Shown one piece after another: positions 1 to 10,470 of a stretch of DNA of 49,161 nucleotides; the stretch's first letter is position 1; each line of letters starts with the position of its first letter. The stretch is taken from assembly GCA_018335855.1 (NCBI GenBank), contig JAGXRM010000011.1:1-49161 (forward strand), written 5' to 3'. The notes under the pieces are model-generated. The model was not told the DNA's origin. It saw only the letters and a list, made by a program, of their open reading frames with translations, and made no database searches. The position numbers and the translations under genes are program-made. This stretch comes from Clostridiales bacterium (GTDB taxonomy: Bacteria; Bacillota; Dethiobacteria; Dethiobacterales; Dethiobacteraceae).

Positions 1-284
1 CAAGGCAGGCTACACTGTACACAGCGCGAACCGCATACAGGTTCTTCCCAAGCCGTAATCCTTTACCCACTACGGTAATCCACCACAAACTTGGGTCTCC
101 ACGGGGTAGGGTCAACGCCTACATGCCTTTGCAGATCGCCCCATCCCCTTAACTCCCAGCACCAGCCCCCAACTGGGCGTCGGAGGCCAGCACCACGAAC
201 TTCATCGATGTGCCCTTTACGGATTTTTAGGCCCGTCTTCGAAAGCGGCCGTACCAACTAGAATACTGCGCCACCTACGGATTC
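1..284 (-). ncRNA. OLE RNA (ornate large extremophilic RNA), 5' part, truncated by window edge
   Basis: No plausible gene lies here, yet the minus strand is rich in complementary segments. CCCAAG (95-90) pairs with CUUGGG (52-47) and encloses a UUACC/GGUAA hairpin. CCCAG/CUGGG and CUGCA/UGUAG stems lie further upstream. OLE RNAs are about 600-nt structured RNAs of anaerobic and extremophilic Firmicutes. They bind a membrane protein (OapA) and typically sit directly downstream of folD-xseA-xseB-ispA, which is exactly the arrangement here, with an extended -10 promoter of its own at 292-320. About half of the RNA should lie beyond base 1, followed by oapA and dxs. The identification rests on context plus structure; a covariance-model search was not possible. 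Confidence 0.65.
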
Positions 285-291
285 CATAATT

Positions 292-320
292 ATTGTAGCA
301 TATCTCACAATAACACACAA
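292..320 (-). promoter_or_regulatory. Extended -10 promoter for the OLE-type RNA
   Basis: On the minus strand a -35-like TTGTGT (320-315) is followed by a 17-base spacer and TGC-TACAAT (extended -10; hexamer 297-292). A start near base 284 would give an RNA beginning around GGAAUCC. The promoter lies after the ispA stop, so the RNA can be made independently of the upstream operon. Confidence 0.5.
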
Positions 321-430
321 ATGCTCCCCCAGGCTTCTTTTCCTGCTGGACAGCCGTATAAGGCTAACGGCTAACATTAGACGCACGCATACTAACGGCT
401 TTCGTCCGGTCACCGCTATACGCTGGCATG

Positions 431-1309
431 CTAATTTTCACGTTCAACAAGTTTTTGCGCAAGCCAAAGTAGCTTATCTGCCCGTTTGCCAAATATACGT
501 ACTTCCTCCCGGGCAGCTTGCAGACAGTCATCCGCCTTTTTCTTTGCGTTTTCCATACCAAAAAGCGCCGGGTAGGTCATCTTATGCTTACTTTCGTCAG
601 AGCCAATTTTCTTGCCTAATTTTGTCTCATCACCAATCACATCCAGGATATCATCAACAATTTGAAACGCCAATCCGATATGACCGGCAAAAGCTGTCAA
701 ACTGTCGATTTCATGAGTACTTGCACCACCTACCAATGCGCCGCTGCGGATACAGCAGGTAAATAGAGCACCGGTTTTATGCCGGTGGATATAGTCTAGA
801 ATCTCTGCATTTGGCGGTTGGCCTTCAGACTGTATGTCAACAACCTGGCCGCCGATCATACCGGCCGCTCCCGCTGCCCGCCCCAGTTCGGCCACAAGGC
901 GGACAACTGTGGCCGAGGGAAGTACTTTTACTCCTTCGACGGATAGAAGCTCAAATGCCCGGGTTAACAGGGCATCACCGGCCAGGATAGCCATGGCTTC
1001 GCCAAAAACCTTATGGCTGGACGGACGACCCCGTCTGAAATCGTCATTATCCAACGCGGGTAAATCGTCATGAATAAGTGAATAGGTATGGACGAGTTCG
1101 ATAGCGCAGGCCGCAGGCAACACCGCAAGGTCCGGCGCACCAAAGATTTTGGCCGTAGCCAGGGTCAGCATAGGACGGAGTCGTTTCCCGCCGGCAAAAA
1201 CACTATAGCGGACAGCTTCATGGATTTCCCGGGGAAATGTACTGGCGGGCGCCAAATACTCATTAAGCGCTGCGTCTACCATGGCTGTCGTTTTTATTAA
1301 GTCAAACAC
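431..1309 (-). CDS. ispA: Geranyl/farnesyl diphosphate synthase (short-chain polyprenyl synthetase)
   Basis: Cytosolic trans-isoprenyl diphosphate synthase that condenses isopentenyl diphosphate with allylic primers to make farnesyl diphosphate for quinone and undecaprenyl precursors. The 292-residue product has both Asp-rich metal sites: DDLPALDND near residue 80, followed by RRGRPS, and FQIVDDILD near residue 215. The GGKRLRP substrate-binding motif is near residue 41. The start is GTG, overlapping the xseB stop by one base (TAGTG), so the two genes are probably translationally coupled. It is the last protein gene of the folD-xseA-xseB-ispA operon and is followed by the OLE-type RNA. Confidence 0.93.
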   Translation of the reverse strand: MFDLIKTTAMVDAALNEYLAPASTFPREIHEAVRYSVFAGGKRLRPMLTLATAKIFGAPDLAVLPAACAIELVHTYSLIHDDLPALDNDDFRRGRPSSHKVFGEAMAILAGDALLTRAFELLSVEGVKVLPSATVVRLVAELGRAAGAAGMIGGQVVDIQSEGQPPNAEILDYIHRHKTGALFTCCIRSGALVGGASTHEIDSLTAFAGHIGLAFQIVDDILDVIGDETKLGKKIGSDESKHKMTYPALFGMENAKKKADDCLQAAREEVRIFGKRADKLLWLAQKLVEREN

Positions 1310-1551
1310 TACCGATCCTCCTCTGCTTCAAAAGGAGCGATTTGGCCCGATTCCTTTAACAGAATGGCTATTTTATTTTCAACGTCGGCCAGCTTTATCC
1401 GACTGTCCTTTACCAGTTCCATCCCTTCCCCAAAAAGCTCGAGAGCTTCTTCCAAAGGACAATCGGTCCGCTCCAGTTTGGCCAAAACCTCTTCCAGTCG
1501 CGATAGAGTCTCCTCGAATGTACGCTTTTGTTTTGTTGTTGCATCCGTCAT
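1309..1551 (-). CDS. xseB: Exodeoxyribonuclease VII small subunit
   Basis: An 80-residue helical protein that assembles in several copies on XseA to form exonuclease VII, which degrades single-stranded DNA to acid-soluble oligonucleotides. The family pattern FEETLSRLEEVLAKLE at the N-terminus, followed by CPLEEALELFGEGMEL, is clear, and the length is normal. The start overlaps the xseA stop by four bases (ATGA) and its stop overlaps ispA by one base, fixing it inside a tightly coupled operon. Confidence 0.93.
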   Translation of the reverse strand: MTDATTKQKRTFEETLSRLEEVLAKLERTDCPLEEALELFGEGMELVKDSRIKLADVENKIAILLKESGQIAPFEAEEDR

Positions 1552-2771
1552 GATTTTTCCTCCATGTTTACCTGTTTTACTTCCGTATCCAATGAGCCCC
1601 GCTCAAGCCGAATATTTACTCTGCGCCCGGGCAAAACTGTCGAGGCGTCACGAACCACATGACCCTCATCATCGACACAAATGGCAAAACCACGGGATAA
1701 AACTGCAGCCGGGCTCAGTGCCGCCAGCTTCCCGTCAACCAGATTGATGCGGGAAGTATATCCCTGTAACAAGTACGCCATACGGTTTTCCAGCCGTGCA
1801 GCCAAAGTATCGATAAATTGCTTATTCTGCTCTACCCGCTCCGCCGGCCGGATTAAAACCCGGGAGGAAGCAAGTCTTTCCAGGTACCGCTTATCATGTT
1901 CGAGCTTCCGGGAAAGCTGAGAGGCCATCCGTTTGGTAGCGGCCCCCAGGTACTCTCCAATCTCACGCTGGTCCGGCACGGCCAATTCCGCAGCCGCCGT
2001 CGGCGTTGCTGCACGAACATCCGCAGTAAAATCGGCAATGGTAAAGTCGGTTTCATGACCTACGGCACTAATCACGGGAATCTTTGACGCAAAGATTGCC
2101 CTGGCCACAATTTCCTCGTTAAATGCCCAAAGTTCCTCAATGGACCCACCGCCCCGCCCGGTCATGAGCACATCAACATCAGGAACAGTGTTTAAAAACT
2201 CAATCGCCTCAACAATCTGCCTCGGAGCCTCCGGGCCCTGTACAAGTACAGGTACAATCAAAACTTCCGCCTGGGGAAACCGCCTGCGCAGCGTCGTCAG
2301 AATATCGCGAAGCGCTGCCCCCGTCGGAGATGTTACCAGACCGATTCTGCCCGGAATCCGGGGAATAGCTTTTTTAAACTCCGCATCAAAAAGGCCTTCA
2401 GCCGCCAGCTTCTTTTTTAGTTCTTCGAAAGCGGCAAAAAGGCTTCCCACCCCTTCGGGCAGCATGGTCTCTGCGTATAGCTGGTACTGGCCGTCCCGCT
2501 CATAAATAGAAAGCCTGCCCCCGACAACGACCCGCATCCCGTCTCCGGGTCGGAAGGTGAGCCGGGCGTTTTGCGAACGAAACATGACGCAACGCAGGGA
2601 AGCGCCGGCATCTTTTACCGTAAAATACATATGCCCTGAAGAGTGATATTTGAAATTAGAAATTTCACCGCTGACCCGCAGCCTGTTAAGCTGTGAATCA
2701 GCGGCAAATAAATTTTTAATATATTGTGTTAATTGGCTTACGGTCAGTACGCGACCGTTTGACTCACCCAT
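1548..2771 (-). CDS. xseA: Exodeoxyribonuclease VII large subunit
   Basis: Catalytic subunit of exonuclease VII. The N-terminal OB-fold is visible from VLTVSQLTQYIKNLF and VSGEISNFKYHSSGHMYF (first 60 residues). The central nuclease domain contains the family signatures GLVTSPTGAALRDI, TGRGGGSIEELWAFN and SAVGHETDFTIAD, followed by a coiled-coil region and a small C-terminal domain. I chose the ATG at 2771, two bases after the FolD-like stop, because it gives the canonical 407-residue protein. The longer frame up to 2855 would lie inside the upstream gene and has no family resemblance. Confidence 0.92.
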   Translation of the reverse strand: MGESNGRVLTVSQLTQYIKNLFAADSQLNRLRVSGEISNFKYHSSGHMYFTVKDAGASLRCVMFRSQNARLTFRPGDGMRVVVGGRLSIYERDGQYQLYAETMLPEGVGSLFAAFEELKKKLAAEGLFDAEFKKAIPRIPGRIGLVTSPTGAALRDILTTLRRRFPQAEVLIVPVLVQGPEAPRQIVEAIEFLNTVPDVDVLMTGRGGGSIEELWAFNEEIVARAIFASKIPVISAVGHETDFTIADFTADVRAATPTAAAELAVPDQREIGEYLGAATKRMASQLSRKLEHDKRYLERLASSRVLIRPAERVEQNKQFIDTLAARLENRMAYLLQGYTSRINLVDGKLAALSPAAVLSRGFAICVDDEGHVVRDASTVLPGRRVNIRLERGSLDTEVKQVNMEEKS

Positions 2772-2773
2772 AT

Positions 2774-3610
2774 CTACATGCAGCACTGCATTAAGTTTGA
2801 GAGTATCATGGTTACCGTCATGGGGCCAACGCCGCCCGGCACCGGGGTAATCCACCCTGCAACCTGATTTGCGCTGTCGAACTCCACGTCTCCAACCAAA
2901 TGACCGGCTACGGCACTGCTACCCACATCAATCACGACAGCACCCGGTTTAATCTTCGAACCGGTAATCATCTCAGGATGCCCGGCAGCCACAATAAGAA
3001 TATCGGCTTGACGGGTTATATCTCCCATATACCAGGAACGGGAATGAACAAAGGAAACCGTGGCGTGTTGCTCCAGGAGCAGAAATCCGACAGGCAGACC
3101 CACATGGTGGCTGCGCCCGACAATCACGGCACGTTTACCCTTAATCTCAACTCCGGTCGATTCAATCAGCTTCATGATGCCGCGGGGAGTGAAGGGAATA
3201 TATTTCTTATCACCGATGAGGAAATTACCCATATTCATCGGGTGAATGCCTTCCACATCCTTAGCGGGGTTCAAAGCATGAAGTACTTTCTTGAAATCAA
3301 TATGATTGGGCATGGGATGAATGTTAATCCCGGTAATTTTAGGATCATTATTCAGCTTTTCAATCAGCGCAATCACTTCTGCCTCACCTGTATGCGCGCT
3401 TAGCGTGTGAACTTCACAGTAAATCCCCACACTGTCACACGTCCGTTTTTTCAGTTCGGCAATGCTCTTCCGTGCAACCGGGCTATTGACAACCACGATG
3501 GCCAGCCCGGGCGTTAAACCCTTTTTCGACTTCAGTTGGGCCACATCGTCCTTAATTGTTTTTTGCAATTCCTTAGCTACGGCTTCGCCGTTAATAATTT
3601 GGGCAGCCAC
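2774..3610 (-). CDS. FolD-like paralog with altered catalytic motifs
   Basis: A 278-residue homolog of FolD (methylene-tetrahydrofolate dehydrogenase/cyclohydrolase), directly downstream of a normal folD. The Rossmann-type NAD(P) half is preserved: VIVGRSHHVGLPVGFLLL, GAVVIDVG and TPVPGGVGPMT. The folate/catalytic half is not. Where the intact copy has AYVGNKEK (catalytic Tyr and Lys), this one has KSIAELKKR. QLPLP becomes IHPMP, so the conserved Gln is His, and KDVDGFHP becomes KDVEGIHP (Asp to Glu). GTG start with a strong GGGGGG Shine-Dalgarno. It probably no longer catalyses the standard reactions; it may bind a modified substrate or act as a partner of FolD. Function unknown. Confidence 0.85.
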   Translation of the reverse strand: MAAQIINGEAVAKELQKTIKDDVAQLKSKKGLTPGLAIVVVNSPVARKSIAELKKRTCDSVGIYCEVHTLSAHTGEAEVIALIEKLNNDPKITGINIHPMPNHIDFKKVLHALNPAKDVEGIHPMNMGNFLIGDKKYIPFTPRGIMKLIESTGVEIKGKRAVIVGRSHHVGLPVGFLLLEQHATVSFVHSRSWYMGDITRQADILIVAAGHPEMITGSKIKPGAVVIDVGSSAVAGHLVGDVEFDSANQVAGWITPVPGGVGPMTVTMILSNLMQCCM

Positions 3611-3623
3611 TGCGTAATCCCCC

Positions 3624-4481
3624 CTATTTTATATTATGCTTGCGTTTGAAAGCCTCCATGGTGTTTAGCATCAGCATTGTGATCGTCATGGGGCCTACAC
3701 CGCCGGGAACCGGGGTGATATAGGATGCTTTTTGGGCAGCACTTTCAAAATGAACGTCACCGACAAGCTTATCATTTACACGGTTAATACCGACATCAAT
3801 AACAACAGCGCCAGGCTTAATCATATCACCGGTAATCATCTCCGGACGACCTACAGCGACCACCAGCACGTCAGCCTCACGGCAGACCGCGCCTAAATCC
3901 GCGGTGCGGGAATGGCAAATGGTGACCGAAGCATGCTGTTGCAGTAGCAGCAAAGCCACCGGCTTGCCGACGATATTACTGCGGCCGACCACAACGGCAT
4001 TTTTGCCTTTCAGGTCAAAGCCGATATACTCCAGCATTTTCATGCAACCGTGGGGTGTGCAGGGGATATAGCAATCGTCCCCGATCATTAAATTGCCCAC
4101 GTTAATCGGGTGGAAACCATCCACGTCTTTTTCTACGGAAATAGCGTCAATAACGGCCTTCTCTTCAATATGATCCGGCAAAGGCAGTTGGACAAGAATT
4201 CCCTGGATATCATCATCGTTATTGTACGCATCAATCATTTTCAGCAGTTCTTCCTGGGTAGTCTCCACCGGCACACGCTGGACAACGGAGTTAAACCCTA
4301 AAGCCTTGCTTGTTTTTTCCTTATTGCCCACATACGCCTTGGAAGCAGGATCCTCCCCTACCAGAATTACAGCCAGACCTGGCACTTTACCGGTCTTTTC
4401 CTTTAAAGTCACCAGTTCCTCAGCAATCTGTTCCCGTATGGCCGCAGCCACTTCAGGCCCCTTAATCAATTTTGCACTCAA
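3624..4481 (-). CDS. folD: Bifunctional methylenetetrahydrofolate dehydrogenase / methenyltetrahydrofolate cyclohydrolase
   Basis: Cytosolic one-carbon enzyme converting methylene-THF to methenyl- and formyl-THF with NADP. All key motifs are present: DPASKAYVGNKEK with catalytic Tyr and Lys, GILVQLPLPDH, KDVDGFHP, VVGRSNIVGKPVA and TPVPGGVGPMT. I prefer the TTG start at 4481 (protein beginning Met-Ser-Ala-Lys-Leu), because a GGGAGGG ribosome site lies 6-7 bases upstream; the ATG at 4496 would place that site inside the coding region. Proximity to nfnAB suggests that NADPH balance and one-carbon flux are linked. Confidence 0.93.
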   Translation of the reverse strand: MSAKLIKGPEVAAAIREQIAEELVTLKEKTGKVPGLAVILVGEDPASKAYVGNKEKTSKALGFNSVVQRVPVETTQEELLKMIDAYNNDDDIQGILVQLPLPDHIEEKAVIDAISVEKDVDGFHPINVGNLMIGDDCYIPCTPHGCMKMLEYIGFDLKGKNAVVVGRSNIVGKPVALLLLQQHASVTICHSRTADLGAVCREADVLVVAVGRPEMITGDMIKPGAVVIDVGINRVNDKLVGDVHFESAAQKASYITPVPGGVGPMTITMLMLNTMEAFKRKHNIK

Positions 4482-4566
4482 ACAAATCCCTCCCATCTAC
4501 AATAGTATTAACCAATTTACCCATTTTTTCCTGCCTGAAAAGAAATTTAATTCACAATAATCCCAT

Positions 4567-4595
4567 AAACCGCGCAAAAAAAGATTGCGCGGTTT
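4567..4595 (-). terminator. GC-rich hairpin between nfnB and folD
   Basis: Perfect 11-base arms (AAACCGCGCAA at 4567-4577, TTGCGCGGTTT at 4585-4595) with a 7-base loop, located after nfnB and before folD in the direction of transcription. The following T-tract is short, so it may be a weak terminator or an mRNA processing/stabilising hairpin. Confidence 0.5.
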
Positions 4596-4695
4596 ATATT
4601 ACATCTTTAACCCCAACTTCCAGCATGCAAATCTCTTCCGACCCACAGTTGCGCTGGCCGTTCAAAGGCAAGCAGGACAAGGAACAAGAGCTTCC

Positions 4696-7094
<2,399 letters not shown>

Positions 7095-7190
7095 TAGCTC
7101 TTCCTCCCCTACATAAACTTCGTCTATATTGACATTTAACGTTTATTCGCCAAAATGAACGGCATTTCCTTTTTCCCCGTTTTAAAAAAT

Positions 7191-8120
7191 TTAAAATAAA
7201 TAGAATCTTTGGGCAAATAATGCGGCGCCTACGGCGTTGTCCCCGGCGAACCTGGGATCTGCGAAAGCAACGTTTTCACCGAACATCTCATTTAAGCAAC
7301 TGCTAATGTAACGGTTGGCTGCCACACCGCCGACAAAAAGAGTATGTTGCAAGCCGGACACCGCTCTTGCTTCGTTAACCAGCCGGCGAAGTGATTCTGC
7401 CACACAACGCTCCACGCCCCGGGCCACCGCAGCCGGTGAATGGGTTCCCCGTTCAATGGCGCGCTGAACATGGCTTTCCGGCCCGGAAAATGACGCGGTG
7501 AGCGCTGAGACAGACACAGGAACATCCAGCACGTCACCGCCCGCCTGACATGCCAACGCCTCCAGCGCCGGCCCGGCCGGAAACGGCAACCCCAGGCTTA
7601 CACCCACTCTGTCTATGAACTGACCAACATGGAGGTCGGCGGAACCGCCCAACTCCTGCACGGACATGGTATCCGCCATTGTTACGGCAAGTACATCGGT
7701 GGTGCCGCCGGAGATGTGGACAGCAAGAAAACGGCGCCAGTCCACGCCGGCAGACCAGATACCAGCCATGAGATGAGCTTCCTGATGGGAGAGGGGAATA
7801 AACGGGACGCCTGCGGCTGCGGCCAGCGTACGGCCGAAAGATTCGCCCACAGTAAACACAGGCATATAAGAGCCTGCTACAGGCCGGGGACGAACCGAGG
7901 CGGCCACAGCCTGAATTTCCCGGTCTGTCAGTTGTTCTGCCAGCTTTTCAGCCAGCACAGGCAGATTGCGCAGGTGCTGAAAAACACCTTCTGATTGCCT
8001 CAAGCCCCGTCCGCCGCGGGGAACTTCCAAAAGTTTTCTTTCTTCACCAAGCAAGCGTCCCTGATCGTCGATTACGGCCAGGGACGTGGTATAGCAGGAT
8101 GTATCCAATCCGAAAAACAT
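7191..8120 (-). CDS. TsaD/Kae1-like ASKHA protein (M22 family paralog)
   Basis: A 309-residue member of the TsaD (tRNA threonylcarbamoyladenosine) superfamily. It begins GLDTSCYTTSLAV, keeps the metal-binding pair in SHQEAH, and shows the phosphate-binding motifs HISGGTTD, VGGVAANRY and GDNAVGAA. It is shorter than true TsaD (about 340 residues) and lacks the classical HMEGH spelling, so it is probably a paralog rather than the housekeeping enzyme. The one-base gap after nusB shows co-transcription. Substrate unknown. Confidence 0.8.
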   Translation of the reverse strand: MFFGLDTSCYTTSLAVIDDQGRLLGEERKLLEVPRGGRGLRQSEGVFQHLRNLPVLAEKLAEQLTDREIQAVAASVRPRPVAGSYMPVFTVGESFGRTLAAAAGVPFIPLSHQEAHLMAGIWSAGVDWRRFLAVHISGGTTDVLAVTMADTMSVQELGGSADLHVGQFIDRVGVSLGLPFPAGPALEALACQAGGDVLDVPVSVSALTASFSGPESHVQRAIERGTHSPAAVARGVERCVAESLRRLVNEARAVSGLQHTLFVGGVAANRYISSCLNEMFGENVAFADPRFAGDNAVGAALFAQRFYLF

Positions 8121-8121
8121 G

Positions 8122-8541
8122 TTATTTCACCTCACCGTCGTCTTCTGTTCCCCGGGCGAGTTTGTCCAGTACGCCGTTTAAAAACTTGGCGGCTTCCTCG
8201 CTGTGAAATATTTTACTGATTTCCAACGCTTCATTGATGGCAACAGCGTTGGGGATATCTTCACGATAAAGAATTTCGTACGCTGCCAGCCGTAAAACAT
8301 TGCGGTCCACGGCGGCTAATCGGGAAAGTTCCCAGTTTACGAGAAATCGGGCCAAAACGATATCAATGGCCTCCTGATTTTGAAGTGTGCCGTCCACCAG
8401 GGTACGGGCAAATACTGCATTGTCACCGCTTAACCCGTTTTCCTCCAACAACCGGGAAAAGGCGGGCTCAACGTCATTGTCGCCAAAATCGAGTTGAAAT
8501 AGTGTTTTGAATGCGATTTCTCTGGCAAGGTGTCGGCTCAT
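8122..8541 (-). CDS. nusB: Transcription antitermination factor NusB
   Basis: A 139-residue all-helical RNA-binding protein that, with S10 (NusE), binds boxA and supports rRNA antitermination. Typical features: N-terminal REIAFKTLFQLDF, central VDRNVLRLAAYEIL, and VAINEALEISKIFHSEEAAKFLNGVLD. An AGGAGG ribosome site lies just upstream of the ATG. NusB commonly neighbours asp23 and xse/folD genes in Firmicutes, as here. Confidence 0.95.
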   Translation of the reverse strand: MSRHLAREIAFKTLFQLDFGDNDVEPAFSRLLEENGLSGDNAVFARTLVDGTLQNQEAIDIVLARFLVNWELSRLAAVDRNVLRLAAYEILYREDIPNAVAINEALEISKIFHSEEAAKFLNGVLDKLARGTEDDGEVK

Positions 8542-8553
8542 ACATGCCTCCTG

Positions 8554-8775
8554 TTAGTCGCTGTCGGGCCAGAACCTGGATAGTAAGCCCTGTAGTCGTT
8601 CATTACGGTCAAAAAGCTTGCCTGCAAATGTACCCAGAGCAATACAGAAAAAAACAAAAAGTGTCCGCCAAAACCCAAAAAGAATAATGGCCAAGCCTAT
8701 GATCAATCCTAACAGCCCGCCGATCACCTTTCCCCAATGTTCCGCGAGAAACTGACGAAATACCTGCTTGGTCAT
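8554..8775 (-). CDS. Small membrane protein of the DUF2273 family
   Basis: A 73-residue protein with two adjacent hydrophobic helices (roughly residues 14-31 and 35-52) and a basic C-terminus. DUF2273 proteins accompany AmaP and Asp23 in Firmicutes and are thought to belong to the envelope-associated alkaline-shock module. The ATG at 8775 has a GAAGGTG site 5 bases upstream and is preferred over the TTG immediately before it. Confidence 0.85.
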   Translation of the reverse strand: MTKQVFRQFLAEHWGKVIGGLLGLIIGLAIILFGFWRTLFVFFCIALGTFAGKLFDRNERLQGLLSRFWPDSD

Positions 8776-8795
8776 CAATACACCTTCTTTCTTCG

Positions 8796-9329
8796 CTAGC
8801 GAGCAGCCTTTACCGTTTCGGAGACAACATTTTCTACCATGACTTTTATCTCCGCCACAGTGCTGCCCGTAATACTTTCTACATAATCCTTCACTGCGGC
8901 CTGCAGTTCTGCTGTGACCTGAGGAATATTCTGATCAGGATGGGTAACGGCGCGCAAAAAGATGACCAGTCCGGCATCGGTGTGGACAATCCTTGTCTTC
9001 GTCTCCCGGATACCCTTGACCCCCCTGGCAGATTTTAAAACCAGGTTCTCCACAGCCTTAAAACAGATACGGACTTCCCCCAACGGTCCCTGCTGCAGCA
9101 GGGTCTCCACACACTCTCCCCGGCGTAGGCTGAGGAACAGTAAAAGAATCGCCAATACCAGCAGCACGGCAGCAAGTATTGCGAACTGAAGGCTTCCGTA
9201 AACCATCTCCAGGCTTGTCCCCAGTTGTTCCAGCGGTACCTGGGCCAGGGCGATAAAACCGAGTCCAACGGCGGCGGCCCCGATAAACAGGGAGAGTAAT
9301 GCCAGGTATAGTCTTTCACGGGCATTCAT
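8796..9329 (-). CDS. amaP: Alkaline shock response membrane anchor protein AmaP
   Basis: A 177-residue protein with two N-terminal transmembrane helices (about residues 7-28 and 47-68), followed by a cytosolic Asp23-like domain. In Staphylococcus AmaP tethers Asp23 to the membrane. The gene lies between asp23 and the DUF2273 gene in the usual order. Residues such as KAVENLVLKSARGVKGI match the alkaline-shock fold. Confidence 0.85.
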   Translation of the reverse strand: MNARERLYLALLSLFIGAAAVGLGFIALAQVPLEQLGTSLEMVYGSLQFAILAAVLLVLAILLLFLSLRRGECVETLLQQGPLGEVRICFKAVENLVLKSARGVKGIRETKTRIVHTDAGLVIFLRAVTHPDQNIPQVTAELQAAVKDYVESITGSTVAEIKVMVENVVSETVKAAR

Positions 9330-9419
9330 AGGCTATCCAACTCCTTCCGAACTGCTTTGGCGCAATATCCTTATACATCAGTAAAGGGAAGAAGCCCCTG
9401 TAAAGACAGAGGCCCAAAA

Positions 9420-9821
9420 TCACTTCACACGTACTTCCTCTTCTTCTTCTTCAGGCTTTCCAGTGCCGAAGCTGACTCCCTGCACATGAACATTTATTTT
9501 TAATATTTCCAGCCCTGTCATGGATTCAATGGCTTTTTTGACATTCTCCTGTATATTCCAGGCCACATCCGGGATGCGCGCACCGAATTTTACAACAATA
9601 TATACATCAATAGAAGCCTGTTTTTCACCGACTTCCACTTTGACCCCTTTAGAAAGGTTCCGTTTGCCCAGCATATCTGCAAGACCACCGGCAATACCGC
9701 CGCTCATTCCCGCGACACCTTCCACTTCCGTGGCTGCCAAACCGGCGATAATGGCTACCACTTCATCAGCAATCCTGATGTTCCCCAACTCCGTGGGAAT
9801 ATATTCATCCTGTACGGTCAA
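9420..9821 (-). CDS. Asp23/Gls24 family envelope stress protein
   Basis: A soluble protein of about 133 residues with the family patterns LGNIRIADEVVAIIAGLAA, TEVEGVAGMSGG and KGVKVEVG, then IVVKFGARIPDVAWNIQE. The C-terminus is an acidic Glu run. I chose TTG at 9821 because GGAGGTGG lies 6 bases upstream; the GTG at 9830 would sit inside that site. It probably polymerises near the membrane together with AmaP. The 89 bases between it and amaP contain no gene. Confidence 0.88.
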   Translation of the reverse strand: MTVQDEYIPTELGNIRIADEVVAIIAGLAATEVEGVAGMSGGIAGGLADMLGKRNLSKGVKVEVGEKQASIDVYIVVKFGARIPDVAWNIQENVKKAIESMTGLEILKINVHVQGVSFGTGKPEEEEEEVRVK

Positions 9822-9917
9822 GAATTCCACCTCCAGCGTTACATTACTACTGTAACGTTCATTATTATACCAAAAAAATCTTTTTAATACAATTCCATGT
9901 AGAAGGTTAATTTCCTG

Positions 9918-10457
9918 CTACCGGGAGTTATGTTCCACCACGGTTACTTCTTCCATTTTAACACCGGTTACCGTACTCACCATCTCCGCAATTTGCAAAA
10001 ATTCCTGTTCCGTCAGTTGCTCTGCCTGAACCACCACATTTACTAATCCTTCCTGATAGAAAAAGATGGCGTCTTTGTAACCATGCGCTTTGAGCATGTT
10101 CTCCACCAGCATCTCCTTTTCCATCATAGAAACCAGTTTTAATAACTGCTCTTCCGCCTGCTTCTTCCCTTCTGCCGACATATTGGGATTGTCTATCATT
10201 TGATTGAGCATTTCCACTTCACTGGCCCGGACCCGGTCGCGCTGCAGTCGGTACTCTATGAAAAAAGCTTTGAATTGATCCATATCCCAGCTTTCAGGAG
10301 TACTGTCCGTGTCGGGAATGATGCTGGGGATAGCCAGTTCTTCCTCGGTCAGGATTTCTATCCGGCTCACCTCCCTTTCCACCTGTACCAGCCACCAAAC
10401 GGCAACTACCGCGATTAGCAATAATGCCAGTGTGGACGTTCTTCTCTGCGAGTTCAT
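9918..10457 (-). CDS. spoIIIAH: Stage III sporulation protein AH
   Basis: A 179-residue mother-cell protein with one N-terminal membrane helix (residues 8-25) and an extracellular YscJ/FliF-like ring-building domain. It forms the channel with forespore SpoIIQ that supports late forespore gene expression. The helical middle region (EYRLQRDRVRASEVEML) and the C-terminal EGLVNVVVQAEQLTEQEF fit the family. Last gene of the spoIIIA operon, 13 bases after spoIIIAG. Confidence 0.9.
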   Translation of the reverse strand: MNSQRRTSTLALLLIAVVAVWWLVQVEREVSRIEILTEEELAIPSIIPDTDSTPESWDMDQFKAFFIEYRLQRDRVRASEVEMLNQMIDNPNMSAEGKKQAEEQLLKLVSMMEKEMLVENMLKAHGYKDAIFFYQEGLVNVVVQAEQLTEQEFLQIAEMVSTVTGVKMEEVTVVEHNSR

Positions 10458-10470
10458 TCTCTTCCCTCCT

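Noticed and set aside
2900-3403. 167-codon plus-strand frame opposite the FolD-like gene
   Set aside because: Antisense shadow of a clear gene, with no ribosome site or family features.
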